Shown here: piece after piece, positions 15,785 to 24,281 of the stretch
Position numbering within the stretch: the first letter of the stretch is position 1
How the letters are laid out: every line of letters starts with the position of its first letter
Source: Amarobacillus sp046328225
GTDB lineage: Bacteria; Chloroflexota; Dehalococcoidia; Tepidiformales; Tepidiformaceae
DNA length: 64,000 bases
Direction of reading: 5' to 3'
Assembly (NCBI GenBank): GCA_046328225.1
Contig: JAXLWZ010000005.1
Span: 1 to 64,000 of the forward strand
Made by a program: the position numbers and the translations under genes
The notes under the pieces: generated by a model
What the model was told of the DNA's origin: nothing
The model's database searches: none
The model's input: only the letters and a program-made list of their open reading frames with translations

Positions 15785-16337
15785 GGAGCTCCGCCTCTTT
15801 CTTCTTCGCCTCGGTATCGATCGACGCGACGTGGACATCGGTGAGCTTCTGGAGCTCTTCCTCGTGGTGGTGGAGGTCGTCCTGGCCCATGAGGCCGTCT
15901 TTCTCGGCCTTCCGCAGCTCGTCGTGCACGTGCCGGCGGACGTTGCGGCAGGCGACGCGCGCTTCCTCGGCCTTGGTGTGCACGAGGCGCACGAACTCCT
16001 TGCGGCGCTGCTCCGTCAGCGGCGGGATCGGGAGGCGGAGGAGCTGGCCATCGATCGCGGGATTGAGGCCCAGGTCCGACGCCTGGAACGCCTTCACGAT
16101 CGCCTGCACGGCACCGCGATCCCAGACCTGGACGGTGAGCAGGCGGGCTTCGGGCGCATTGATCGTGCCCAGCTGCTTGAGCGGCGTGGTGGCGCCGTAG
16201 TACTCGATTGGCAGCGTCTCGATGAGGCTGGGATGCGCGCGGCCGGTGCGGATGCCCTGGAGGTCGCGCTTGAGGGCCTGGACGGCGCCATCCATCCGTT
16301 CATCGGCGTGGAGAAGCATCTCTTCGGGGTCGGCCAT
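15774..16337 (-). CDS. frr: Ribosome recycling factor
   Basis: Splits post-termination ribosomes together with EF-G. The 187 residues are the standard length. The N-terminal half includes GIRTGRAHPSLIE and YYGATTPLKQLG, and the C-terminal half carries PPLTEQRRKEFVRLVHTKAEEARVACRNVRR in shortened form, the long coiled-coil arm. GGAGG lies 8 bases before the ATG. It is 24 bp downstream of pyrH and overlaps the likely uppS start by 11 bp. Confidence 0.97.
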   Translation of the reverse strand: MADPEEMLLHADERMDGAVQALKRDLQGIRTGRAHPSLIETLPIEYYGATTPLKQLGTINAPEARLLTVQVWDRGAVQAIVKAFQASDLGLNPAIDGQLLRLPIPPLTEQRRKEFVRLVHTKAEEARVACRNVRRHVHDELRKAEKDGLMGQDDLHHHEEELQKLTDVHVASIDTEAKKKEAELLEV

Positions 16338-16361
16338 AGCGGGATCCTCCGGCGTCAGATG

Positions 16362-17108
16362 TTACAGGACGCGCACGGGCTCGGTGCCCGCCTCGGCGGA
16401 GACGATGGTGCCAACGGCATCGCCGCGGAGGGCGTGGTAGACGCCATCGGGCGCGTTCATATCGAAGACGATGATGGGCAGGTGGTTTTCCATGCAGAGG
16501 CTCAGCGCGGTGCTATCCATGACCTGCAGGCGCCGCTGGATGGCTTCGAGGTAGGTGAGGTGGTCGAAACGGGTGGCGGTCGGCACCTTCGCCGGGTCGG
16601 CGTCGTACACGCCATCGACGCCGTTCTTGGCCATGAGCAGCGCCTGCGCATCGGTTTCGATGGCGCGCAGGGCGGCGGCCGTGTCGGTCGTCATATAAGG
16701 GTTGCCGGTGCCGGCGGCGAAGATGACGACGCGCTGCTTTTCGAGGTGCCGGATGGCGCGGCGGCGGATGTACGGTTCGGCCACGGAGGACATGGCGAGC
16801 GCCGTCTGCGTGCGAACCACCACCCCGAGCTTCTCCAGCGCATCCTGGAAGGCAAGGGCGTTCATGACCGTGGCGAGCATGCCCGCGTAGTCGGCGGTGG
16901 CGCGGTCCATGCCGGTCTCGGCGACGGTGGCGCCGCGCCAGAAGTTGCCGCCGCCGACGACGACGGCAACTTCGATGCCTTCCTGCACGGCCCGGGCCAC
17001 CTGGTCCGCGAGGTTGCGGACGGTGACCGGGTCGATGCCGAAGCTGCGGGGCCCCATGAGGGCTTCGCCGCTGAGTTTGACGAGGGCGCGCCGGTACCGG
17101 CCTGCCAC
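16362..17108 (-). CDS. pyrH: UMP kinase
   Basis: Phosphorylates UMP to UDP in pyrimidine nucleotide synthesis; hexameric and typically GTP-activated and UTP-inhibited. The 248-residue amino-acid-kinase fold shows LVKLSGEAL at the start, VVVGGGNFWRG for the substrate/phosphate site, DYAGMLATVMNALAFQ, and GTGNPYMTTDTAAALRA with NGVDGVYDADP in the C-terminal half. The GTG start has AAGGGGG 7 bases upstream. It lies between tsf and frr, as in many genomes. Confidence 0.97.
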   Translation of the reverse strand: MAGRYRRALVKLSGEALMGPRSFGIDPVTVRNLADQVARAVQEGIEVAVVVGGGNFWRGATVAETGMDRATADYAGMLATVMNALAFQDALEKLGVVVRTQTALAMSSVAEPYIRRRAIRHLEKQRVVIFAAGTGNPYMTTDTAAALRAIETDAQALLMAKNGVDGVYDADPAKVPTATRFDHLTYLEAIQRRLQVMDSTALSLCMENHLPIIVFDMNAPDGVYHALRGDAVGTIVSAEAGTEPVRVL

Positions 17109-17130
17109 GGGCTGCCCCCTTCCTGGCCCC

Positions 17131-17637
17131 TTAGCGGCCGAGTTCGAACCGCGTGAAGCGGCTGACGCGCACGTTCTCGCCCGTCTTGGCGATGACGTCC
17201 TTCACCAGGTCGCCGATCGCGCGGGAGCTATCGCGGATGAACGGCTGGGCGAGGAGGCAGACCTCGGCGTCGGTGCCTTCGAGGTCCGGCGTGCGGTCCT
17301 CGGGGCCGATGACGGCCGGGTTCATGGCCGCGACCTGCATGGCGATATCGCGAGCGAGCTTGCGGAAGTCGTCGGTGTTCGCGACAAAGTCCGTTTCGCA
17401 GTTGAGCTCGACGAGCACGCCAATGCGGCCGCCGGCGTGAATGTAGGCTTCGACGACGCCCTGCTTGGTCTCCCGCTCGGAGCGCTTGGCGGCGGCGAGG
17501 ATGCCCTTTTCGCGAATGATCTCGGCGGCCCGCTTGAGGTCGCCGTTGGATTCGTCGAGGGCGCGCTTGGCGTCCATGACGCCGGCCCCGGTCTTCTCCC
17601 GGAGTTCCTTGATGAGAGCGGTGGTGACTTCGGCCAC
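17131..17637 (-). CDS. tsf: Elongation factor Ts, short form
   Basis: The guanine nucleotide exchange factor for EF-Tu. It has only 168 residues, like the short EF-Ts of Thermus-type bacteria, against about 280 in E. coli. The N-terminal UBA-like domain reads IKELREKTGAGVMDAKRAL, and the core contains VVEAYIHAGGRIGVLVELNCETDFVA, which includes the TDFV motif that contacts EF-Tu. Only one core subdomain is present. The GTG start has AGGAG 11 bases upstream. It is directly downstream of rpsB. Confidence 0.96.
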   Translation of the reverse strand: MAEVTTALIKELREKTGAGVMDAKRALDESNGDLKRAAEIIREKGILAAAKRSERETKQGVVEAYIHAGGRIGVLVELNCETDFVANTDDFRKLARDIAMQVAAMNPAVIGPEDRTPDLEGTDAEVCLLAQPFIRDSSRAIGDLVKDVIAKTGENVRVSRFTRFELGR

Positions 17638-17645
17638 TGGGTGGG

Positions 17646-18533
17646 TTACTCCTGAACCGGTGCGTTGGCGGCGGCCTGCTGGGCAGCCGAGATGACGGTG
17701 ACGGACGCGGCTTCCTCGGCGGAGGGCGCGGCGGGCGTCTCGTCGGCGGAAGCGGAGAAGCTGCCGGAGGCGATACCGGCCTCGGCGGCGGCGGTCATGC
17801 GCGCGGCGAGGTCATCGGCGTGCACGCCGGCGCCGGCGCCGGACTCACGGGCGGCGCGGCCCTCGATGGCGGCGTCGGCCATCTTGCCGAGAATCAGCTT
17901 GATCGCGCGGATGGCGTCGTCGTTGCTCGGGATCGGGTAGCTCACCGGGTCCGGGTCGCAGTTCGTATCCACGAGCGAGACGATGGGGATGTTCAGCCGC
18001 ACGCACTCGGCGACGGCGATGCTCTCCTTCACCGTGTCGATGATGAACACGGCGGCGGGGAGGCGATCCATCTTCTTGATACCGCCGAAGTAGCGGTTGA
18101 GGCGCTCGATCTCGTTGGAGATGTCGAGCTGCTCCTTCTTCGTGAGGCGGGTGAATTCGCCCCGGGCGACGTTCGTCTCAAGGGTCGTGAGGTGGCGAAT
18201 GCGGCTCTGGATGGTGCGGAAGTTGGTGAGCGTGCCGCCCAGCCAGCGGTTGTTCACGTACGGCATGGCGGCGCGGGAGGCTTCGATCTCGACCGTCTCG
18301 CGGGCCTGCTTCTTGGTGCCGATGACGAGCACCTCGCCGCCGCCGGCGACGGTGTCGCGGACGAAGTTGATGGCTTCGTCGAGGCGGGTGACGGTCTGCT
18401 GGAGGTCGATGATGTGGATGCCGTTGCGTTCGGTGAAGATGAACTGGCGCATCTTCGGGTTCCAACGGCGGGTCTGGTGTCCGAAGTGGACGCCAGCCTC
18501 GAGGAGCTGCTTCATGCTCACGGGCGTGACCAG
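17646..18533 (-). CDS. rpsB: 30S ribosomal protein S2
   Basis: The small-subunit protein S2, which is needed for S1 or mRNA placement. MKQLLEAGVHFGHQTRRWNP, FTERNGIHIIDLQQT and PYVNNRWLGGTLTNF are invariant S2 signatures. A C-terminal Ala/Glu-rich extension of about 60 residues is longer than usual. The start is uncertain. The frame opens with TTG at 18545, but GGAGG at 18539-18543 sits inside those codons. That site is 5 bases from CTG at 18533, and there are further GTG (18521) and ATG (18515) candidates. I give 18533 as the best fit. It heads the translation/cell-envelope cluster. Confidence 0.95.
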   Translation of the reverse strand: MVTPVSMKQLLEAGVHFGHQTRRWNPKMRQFIFTERNGIHIIDLQQTVTRLDEAINFVRDTVAGGGEVLVIGTKKQARETVEIEASRAAMPYVNNRWLGGTLTNFRTIQSRIRHLTTLETNVARGEFTRLTKKEQLDISNEIERLNRYFGGIKKMDRLPAAVFIIDTVKESIAVAECVRLNIPIVSLVDTNCDPDPVSYPIPSNDDAIRAIKLILGKMADAAIEGRAARESGAGAGVHADDLAARMTAAAEAGIASGSFSASADETPAAPSAEEAASVTVISAAQQAAANAPVQE

Positions 18534-18736
18534 GGGGTCCTCCAAAAGTGCGGCTGCGTAGATTTGCCCGGTTTCGCGGGCATGCGGCCGCCATTCGCGA
18601 ATAGCCGAACCACCGTACCGCGCGCATGGCGTTCGGGATAGGCGGGCGGGCGGCGGATTGTTAGCGTGTGGCTATCGTCTTCGCCGAAAGTGCCTCACAA
18701 TGGCTGGAAAGACAAAAACCCGAAGGGGGTTCGACT

Positions 18737-19900
18737 ATGGCAATCACGCTCGCCGACAGCCCGGAAATGGCGGCATGGCGCCAGGAAGTCCGGAACTTCA
18801 TCAAGACGGAGGCTCCGAAGATCTTCTCGGGCGGCGAAGAACTGGGTGAGAACTCCCTCTTCGGCCGCATGGGCGCCATGAAGCAATGGCGCGAGAAGGT
18901 CGTGGAGAAGGGCTGGGTCGCCCCTTCGTGGCCGAAGAAGTACGGCGGCGCCGGCATGTCCGTCGCCGACCAGTTCGTCATGAACGAGGAGTTCGCGGAG
19001 GCCGGCGTGCCCGGCAACGTCGGCGGCTTCGGCGTCATGATGATCGGCCCCACCATCATCGAGCACGGCACCGAAGAGCAGAAGGAAGAGCACCTCGGCG
19101 CCATCCTTCGCGGCGAAGTCATCTGGTGCCAGGGCTACTCCGAGCCGGGCGCCGGTTCCGACCTCGCGTCGCTCCAGACGCGCGCCGTCCGCGACGGCGA
19201 CGAGTACACCATCAACGGCCAGAAGATCTGGACCACGGGCGCGCAGTTCGCGGACATGATGTACATGCTCGTGCGCACCGACCCGGACGCGCCGAAGCAC
19301 CGCGGCATCACCTACCTGCTCGTCGATATGCACGCCCCGGGCGTGACCGTGCGCCCGCTGACGACGCTCGCGGGCACGCAGACGTTCAACGAAGTGTTCT
19401 TCGAGGACGTGAAGGTGCCGGTGCGCAACCGCATCGGCGAAGAGAACCGCGGCTGGTACGTGGGCACCACCACGCTGGACTTCGAGCGGTCGTCGATTGG
19501 CTCCGCCATCGGCGTGCGCAAGAACCTGGAGAGCCTCATCCGCCGCACCAAGCGCGGCGACGACGGCGCCTCGTTCGAGCGCAACCCGAAGGTCCGCCTG
19601 GAGTTCGTCGACCGCTGGGTCGAGTGCGAAGTGGCGAAGATGCTGAGCTACCGCGTCATCTCGATGCAGCTTTCGGGGAAGATCCCGAACCACGAGTCGA
19701 GCATGTGCAAGATGTTCTCGAGCGAGCTGACGCAGCGCATCTCGAACCTCTCGATGCACCTCTGCGGGATGCACGGGAACATCCGCAACCGCGCGTCGCA
19801 GGGCTACATGCAGAGCGTGAGCTCGACCATCGCCGGCGGCACGACGGAAGTGCAGAAGGGCATCATGGCCACGCGCGGCCTCGGCCTCCCGCGCGGCTAA
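18737..19900 (+). CDS. Acyl-CoA dehydrogenase family protein
   Basis: A 387-residue flavoprotein that would introduce the alpha-beta double bond in an acyl-CoA and pass electrons to ETF. The helical N-terminal domain contains GWVAPSWPKKYGGAG, the middle domain WCQGYSEPGAGSDLASLQTR and INGQKIWTTGA (FAD/substrate contacts), and the C-terminal helical domain ends in IAGGTTEVQKGIMATRG. The position of the usual catalytic Glu (YEGT) is Ala here, as in many actinobacterial FadE proteins that use another residue or a heteromeric partner. The ATG has a GGGGG site 7 bases upstream. It is paralogous to the gene at 46624. Confidence 0.9.
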   Translation: MAITLADSPEMAAWRQEVRNFIKTEAPKIFSGGEELGENSLFGRMGAMKQWREKVVEKGWVAPSWPKKYGGAGMSVADQFVMNEEFAEAGVPGNVGGFGVMMIGPTIIEHGTEEQKEEHLGAILRGEVIWCQGYSEPGAGSDLASLQTRAVRDGDEYTINGQKIWTTGAQFADMMYMLVRTDPDAPKHRGITYLLVDMHAPGVTVRPLTTLAGTQTFNEVFFEDVKVPVRNRIGEENRGWYVGTTTLDFERSSIGSAIGVRKNLESLIRRTKRGDDGASFERNPKVRLEFVDRWVECEVAKMLSYRVISMQLSGKIPNHESSMCKMFSSELTQRISNLSMHLCGMHGNIRNRASQGYMQSVSSTIAGGTTEVQKGIMATRGLGLPRG

Positions 19901-19939
19901 AGCGACACCCCAGGCCTCACACTCAGGCCTCGCACGGCG

Positions 19940-19965
19940 GAAGCCCCTCCATTCGGAGGGGCTTC
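19940..19965. terminator. Hairpin terminator
   Basis: GAAGCCCCTCC / ATTC / GGAGGGGCTTC, an 11-bp stem followed by TTTCGTT on the plus strand. It lies between the convergent acyl-CoA dehydrogenase and SDR genes. Confidence 0.85.
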
Positions 19966-19993
19966 TTTCGTTGGAGCGCGGGGCGAGGGCTGC

Positions 19994-20779
19994 TTAGCGC
20001 GGGCGGAGGGGCGCGCCGCCGAGGTGGCTGCCGGCGTCGACGATGAGGAACTCGCCGGTGATGAGGTCCGCGCCTTCGACGAACCAGACGGCGGCCTGGG
20101 CCATGTCCTCGGGCGTGCCGGCCTTGCGCAGCGGGGTGTTGCGCTCCTGGGCGGCGACGGCGGCCTCGTAGGCATCGTCGCCCATGCCGCCACGGAGCCA
20201 GCGGCCCTGGATGAAGCCGGGGCAGACAGTGTTCACGCGAATCTCCGGGCCAAGGGCGCGGGCGAGGGAGAGCGTCATGGTGTTGAGCGCGCCCTTCGAG
20301 GCCGTGTACGCGACGGAGCTGCCGAGCCCCATCACCCCGGCGATCGAGGAGATGTTGACGACGGCGCCGCGGCCCGCCGCCTTCATGTGGGGCGTGACGG
20401 CACGCGTCATCTGGAACGGCCCGACGACGTTGACCGAGTAGATGCGCAGGAAGTCATCGGCGCTGAGGCCATCCAGGTTGGCGTGGTTCACGAACTGGGT
20501 AGTGCCCGCGTTGTTGATGAGGCCGTCGATGCGGCCCCACTTCGCCATCGTGGCCTCCACCATGCGGCGGCAATCCTCGTCCTTCGAGACATCGGCCTGC
20601 ACGAGCAGCGCCTGGACGCCGAGCGCCTCGCAGGCCGCGGCCGTCTCACGGGCTTCGGCTTCGCTCTTCGTGTAGTTGATGACGACGTTGCAGCCCTTGG
20701 ATGCGAGCAGCTTCGCGCAGGCCGCGCCCACTCCCGTCGCGGAGCCCGTGACAATGACCACACCACCCTTGATGTCCAT
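19994..20779 (-). CDS. SDR-family oxidoreductase
   Basis: A 261-residue classical short-chain dehydrogenase/reductase. The NAD(P) loop is TGSATGVG (11-18), NNAG is at 89-92, the catalytic Ser is in NISSIAG (142-148), and Tyr158/Lys162 are in YTASK. It probably acts as a 3-oxoacyl or 3-hydroxyacyl dehydrogenase of the FabG type, given the surrounding acyl-CoA genes, but the substrate is not shown. GAGGGA precedes the ATG, and TAGACT further upstream gives an ordinary leadered promoter. Confidence 0.88.
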   Translation of the reverse strand: MDIKGGVVIVTGSATGVGAACAKLLASKGCNVVINYTKSEAEARETAAACEALGVQALLVQADVSKDEDCRRMVEATMAKWGRIDGLINNAGTTQFVNHANLDGLSADDFLRIYSVNVVGPFQMTRAVTPHMKAAGRGAVVNISSIAGVMGLGSSVAYTASKGALNTMTLSLARALGPEIRVNTVCPGFIQGRWLRGGMGDDAYEAAVAAQERNTPLRKAGTPEDMAQAAVWFVEGADLITGEFLIVDAGSHLGGAPLRPR

Positions 20780-20848
20780 GAACGGCTTCCCTCACAGCGA
20801 TTTGGTGGGGCGCAGTCTACGGACCGGTGGCGGTGGCGTCGCGCGCGC

Positions 20849-21217
20849 TCAGCCGGCGGCGGCGACGCTGCGAATGGTGGTGATGAGCTGGGCAGCGGCT
20901 TCGTGTTTGCCGACGAAGGCGCGGGCACCGGCGTGCGACGCGAGATCACGGGTCGCGCGGTCGTCCTGGAGGCTGAGCATGACGACGGCGGCGCCCGGGC
21001 AGCTCTGGCAGAGCGCGCGCGTGGCGGCGATGCCATCCATGCCCTTCATACGGATGTCCATGAGGATGACGTCGGGATGGAGCTCGGGCGCGAGGCGCAC
21101 CGCGGTCTCACCGTCGCCCGCTTCGCCGACGACGGCGACATCGGGCTCCAGTTCGAGCTGCATGCGCAGGCCCCTTCGCACCGAAAGCTCATCGTCCACC
21201 AGGAGCAACCGGATCAC
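20849..21217 (-). CDS. Single-domain response regulator receiver
   Basis: A 122-residue receiver domain with no output domain. The acidic pair is in LLLVDDE (8-9), the phospho-acceptor Asp54 in VILMDIRM, the switch Ser in VVMLSLQD and the conserved Lys in AFVGKHEA. The sequence is closest to NarL-type receivers, but the protein stops where the linker to the LuxR helix-turn-helix would begin, and no such domain is encoded downstream. It may work as a CheY-like or phosphate-sink protein. AGGAGGT lies 5 bases before the GTG start. No histidine kinase is adjacent. Confidence 0.85.
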   Translation of the reverse strand: MIRLLLVDDELSVRRGLRMQLELEPDVAVVGEAGDGETAVRLAPELHPDVILMDIRMKGMDGIAATRALCQSCPGAAVVMLSLQDDRATRDLASHAGARAFVGKHEAAAQLITTIRSVAAAG

Positions 21218-21261
21218 GCGCCACCTCCTGCACTCACTGTGGGCGAGGCAGTGCGAAGCAT
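21214..21261 (-). CDS. Candidate short upstream ORF (15 codons) coupled to the receiver gene
   Basis: ATG at 21261 opens a 15-residue frame, MLRTASPTVSAGGGA, whose TGA overlaps the receiver start codon as GTGA. The receiver's AGGAGGT site lies within it. A weak GATAGC hexamer is 6 bases upstream. This is purely positional evidence. Confidence 0.2.
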   Translation of the reverse strand: MLRTASPTVSAGGGA

Positions 21262-21466
21262 CGTCCCGCTATCGATGTGAACGCGCTTCGGTCTTTGGGC
21301 GGAGAGCCCCGGGTCCGCCCGGCCCGGGTTTACGGACCCGGCCGGGGAAGTCCGAATCCACCGCTGATAGGCCGCGGAAATAGGTTCGAACGTGACGATA
21401 AATGACGGCAGCAGCGCGACCCGAAGTAGCGCCTCGACGGACGGCCCGGGGCGCGGGGCCATTGAG

Positions 21467-21472
21467 TACACT
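21467..21472 (+). promoter_or_regulatory. -10 element, leaderless promoter of the enoyl-CoA hydratase
   Basis: TACACT with a 6-base spacer to the ATG at 21479. Confidence 0.5.
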
Positions 21473-21478
21473 GCGCGC

Positions 21479-22252
21479 ATGCCAATCGACCTCACCCGCT
21501 CCGGCAAGACGCTCATCATCACGCTCAACCGTCCCGAGGCGATGAACAGCATCGACCCCCTGATGTACGACCAGCTGGGCGAAGCGTGGAAGGAACTGGA
21601 AGGCGACGACTCGGTCCATGTCGCGGTCGTGACCGGCACCGGCGAAAAAGCATTCTGCGCGGGGCGCGACCTGGTGAAGAGCTCGGAGGACATGGCGAAC
21701 GACTGGAGCCGCCGCCGGAGCGATGGCCGCGACCACCTCACGCCCGAGGGAATCTGGAAGCCGGTCATCGCGGCGGTCAACGGGCACTGCCTCGCCGCGG
21801 GGCTGGCGCTGGCGCTGGGCTGCGACATCCGGCTCGCATCGCCGAATGCGACCTTCGGGACGATGGCGGCAAAGCGCGGAATCGTGGCGGGCGGCGGCCA
21901 GACGCAGCGGCTCGCGCGGTACATCCCCTTCGGCAAGGCCATGGAGATGATCCTCTTCGCCGAGCGCATCGACGCGGCCGAGGCCGAGCGGTACGGGCCT
22001 TCGTCAACCGCGTGTTCCCGCAGGCCGAGCTCCTGGACACGGCGCTGGAGTGGGCGCACCGCCTGACGCTGAACGCGCCGCTCGCGGTGCGCGCGATGAA
22101 GCGGGCGGCCTACGAAGGGCTGGGAGATGCCCTTCAGCGACGGCCTGCGCCTCGAAGGGAAGCTCTACACCGAGATCCTCAAGACCGAGGACGCCGCCGA
22201 AGGCCCGCGCGCCTTCGCCGAGAAGCGCCAGCCCGACTTCAAGGGCAGGTAG
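21479..22252 (+). pseudogene. Enoyl-CoA hydratase/isomerase family gene with two compensating frame breaks
   Basis: The crotonase-fold protein starts normally at ATG 21479 (MPIDLTRSGKTLIITLNRPE). It shows the oxyanion-hole motifs AFCAGRDLV and VNGHCLAAGLALALGCD. Near 21998 (tacgggccttc) the family sequence jumps to another frame (FVNRVFPQAELLDTALEWAH), and near 22120 (ctgggagatg) it returns to the original frame (EMPFSDGLRLEG), ending with EKRQPDFKGR at a TAG at 22250. Taken across both breaks the product would be about 257 residues, the family norm. As read, translation stops at 22066. Either a real decayed gene or two small indel errors in G-rich runs; the intact ends favour errors. Confidence 0.8.
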
Positions 22253-23042
22253 CCCGCGCCTCAGCCGTAGAGCGGCTTCGAGGCAGGGCGGCGTCGCGCA
22301 CGGTGGCGAGGTCCGCGCGGGCGCCAGCCGTCATCGCGGGGATGTCGCCGCTGACGGTGATCATCTGGTAGCCGGCGGCCGCATGCTTCGCCGCGAGCGA
22401 CGCGTTCGCATGGATCCCGGGCGCGACACCGTGGCGCCGGCAAACCTCCGCGATGTGTACGCGGGCTTCGTCGAAGGCGCCGCCGTTGTCCATCCCCGGC
22501 GGCAGGCCGAGCGTGATGCTGAGGTCCGCCGGGCCCACGTAGACGGCGTCAATCCCCGGCACGGCCAGGATGTCGTCGAGGCGTTCGACGGCATGGCGGG
22601 TCTCGATCATGGGGATGCAGGCGATCTGCTCGTTCGCGTGCGTGAAGTAGTCGGTGCCCGCGTAGTAGCCGGCGCGCGTCGGGCCATAGCTGCGGGAGCC
22701 CTGGGGGAAGTAGCGGCAGGCGGCGACGGCGGCCTTCGCTTCCTCCACGGAATTCACCATGGGGATGATGATGCCCATCGCCCCGGCGTCGAGCATCTTG
22801 CCGATGATGCCGAACTCGTTCCACGGCACGCGCACGAAGGGGATGGTGGGCGTGGTGGCAATGGCCTGGAGCATCGTGACCGCGACCTGGTAGTCGATGA
22901 GGCCGTGCTGCATATCCAGGCAGAGCCAATCGAAGCCCTGGTGCGCCATGACCTCGGCGGCGAACGGGCTGGGCAGGGAGAGCCAGGCGCCGTGGGTAAC
23001 TTCGCCCCGGCTCCAGCGGGCTTTCGGGGTGTTCTCGCGCAT
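22239..23042 (-). CDS. HpcH/HpaI aldolase family protein
   Basis: A 267-residue TIM-barrel class II aldolase related to 2,4-dihydroxyhept-2-enedioate and 4-hydroxy-2-oxovalerate aldolases and citrate lyase beta subunits. It would cleave or form C-C bonds with pyruvate as one partner. WLCLDMQHGLID holds the catalytic base region, GAMGIIIPMVNSVEEA a conserved barrel strand, CIPMIETRHAVERLDDI the metal-binding Glu, and AVYVGPADLSITLG the metal Asp. The last 20 or so residues are atypical, and the gene overlaps the hydratase end by 14 bp. A one-base shift would instead end in SKPLYG at 22261, so the C-terminus may be affected by an indel. GGAGG precedes the ATG. Confidence 0.87.
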   Translation of the reverse strand: MRENTPKARWSRGEVTHGAWLSLPSPFAAEVMAHQGFDWLCLDMQHGLIDYQVAVTMLQAIATTPTIPFVRVPWNEFGIIGKMLDAGAMGIIIPMVNSVEEAKAAVAACRYFPQGSRSYGPTRAGYYAGTDYFTHANEQIACIPMIETRHAVERLDDILAVPGIDAVYVGPADLSITLGLPPGMDNGGAFDEARVHIAEVCRRHGVAPGIHANASLAAKHAAAGYQMITVSGDIPAMTAGARADLATVRDAALPRSRSTAEARATCP

Positions 23043-23304
23043 CGCGGCCTCCGGAGTGGTGGTGGCGCGAAGGCTACGCCGTTGTCAGGGACGAAGCCAC
23101 GAGCCGCGTCATACGCCTTATGTAGGGGAGTTCGCCCGCCGTTCTCGTTATCGTCACCTCGGTCCTTTGACGGATGAAAATTGGGGAATAATCCAACCCG
23201 GAGGCCTTAAAAACGTATTGCCTGTGAAGTGCGACACGTTTACCTTGCCACGAAGCCCGCAGCCAGCGGGCGACAAGACGAGGAAAACCAGAACAGGTAA
23301 AGCG

Positions 23305-24180
23305 ATGCCGTTGTCCCAACACCGGCTGGCCCTGGTGGGTATCCTGCTCGCCATTGTCGCCACCTTCAGCGTCCAGGTCGCTTCCGCTGCGGAAGAAGCG
23401 AACACCCCCTCATCCAACCCCATCGCCGCGCGCGCCCTTCGCGATCTGGGCACGTGGCAGGGCGAATGCTGGCTCTGGATGCAGCGCGTGGTGCTCGATG
23501 CCACCGGCCGCAAGATCGGGTTCGATTACACCGAAGGCTTCTTCGAAGCCGGCGCCGTCGAAGTCTCCCTCAAGGACGCGCAGGCCGGCGACGTTATCCA
23601 GGTCGTCTCCGACCGCTTCCACGGCCCCGACGCCGATTACCGCGGGCTGCACACGCTCATCGTCCTTGAGAACAACGGCGACGGCACCGTGAACGGCATC
23701 GACGCGAACCAGAACTGGGACGGGATGGTCGAGCTGCGGTTCAACTACAACCCGGCTGAGAAGGCCGCCGAGTACGGCCTGAACTTCCATGTCTACCGCT
23801 TCGGCGCCGCGCCGGGGACGACGACGCGCACGTCGTTGCCGCCGGGTGCGAGCAAGGCCGTTCGCGCCGGTGACCTCGCGGTCGTGAAGGCCGGGCCCGA
23901 AGGGCTGAACCTCCGCTCGGAGGCGAGCACCGCGAAGGCGCCGATCGCGCTCCTGAGCGATGGCACGCAGGTGACCGTTCTGACCGACCCGGCCACCTCG
24001 GGCGGCCGCCAGTGGGTGAAGATCTCGACGCCGGCCGGAACGGGCTGGGTCGCCGCCGAGTTCCTCGAAAAGCAGGGCGCTCCCTCCGACGGCGGGCACA
24101 CCTCCGGTTCAGGCGCGGGCACGACGGCGCCGCTGCGGCCGTTCCGCAACGTGCTCACGATGGTCTCCTTCGGGTCCTGA
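23305..24180 (+). CDS. Secreted CHAP/NlpC-like protein with SH3b domain
   Basis: A 291-residue exported protein. The signal peptide occupies about 1-29 (LALVGILLAIVATF, cleavage near ASA-AEE). Residues 45-155 look like a cysteine-peptidase/amidase module of the CHAP or NlpC/P60 type: Cys55 in WQGECWLWMQ, His116 in RGLHTLIVLE, and Asp/Asn in NGIDANQNWDG. Residues about 195-266 form a bacterial SH3 domain (GLNLRSEAS, GRQWVKI, GTGWVAAEFL) that would bind the cell wall. It probably cuts or remodels peptidoglycan. The catalytic assignment rests on spacing only. The 262-base upstream gap holds the promoter region shared with the divergent aldolase. Confidence 0.75.
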   Translation: MPLSQHRLALVGILLAIVATFSVQVASAAEEANTPSSNPIAARALRDLGTWQGECWLWMQRVVLDATGRKIGFDYTEGFFEAGAVEVSLKDAQAGDVIQVVSDRFHGPDADYRGLHTLIVLENNGDGTVNGIDANQNWDGMVELRFNYNPAEKAAEYGLNFHVYRFGAAPGTTTRTSLPPGASKAVRAGDLAVVKAGPEGLNLRSEASTAKAPIALLSDGTQVTVLTDPATSGGRQWVKISTPAGTGWVAAEFLEKQGAPSDGGHTSGSGAGTTAPLRPFRNVLTMVSFGS

Positions 24181-24281
24181 GCCTTCTCCCCTGACCATCC
24201 GGCTTCCACATGGCGGGTGACCACACCGGTACCTCCGTCGTACGCTCGACCGTATTCTCGCGACCCGGGGGCGGCGCGTCT

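Noticed and set aside
21262..22059. Minus-strand frame opposite the broken hydratase
   Set aside because: It is antisense to clear crotonase-family sequence and has no domain of its own; only its last 15 codons are kept as a weak mini-ORF candidate.
23074..23304. Small minus-strand ORF in the gap before the CHAP-like gene
   Set aside because: No recognisable protein, and it overlaps the promoter region of the secreted protein; I see nothing else definite in this gap.
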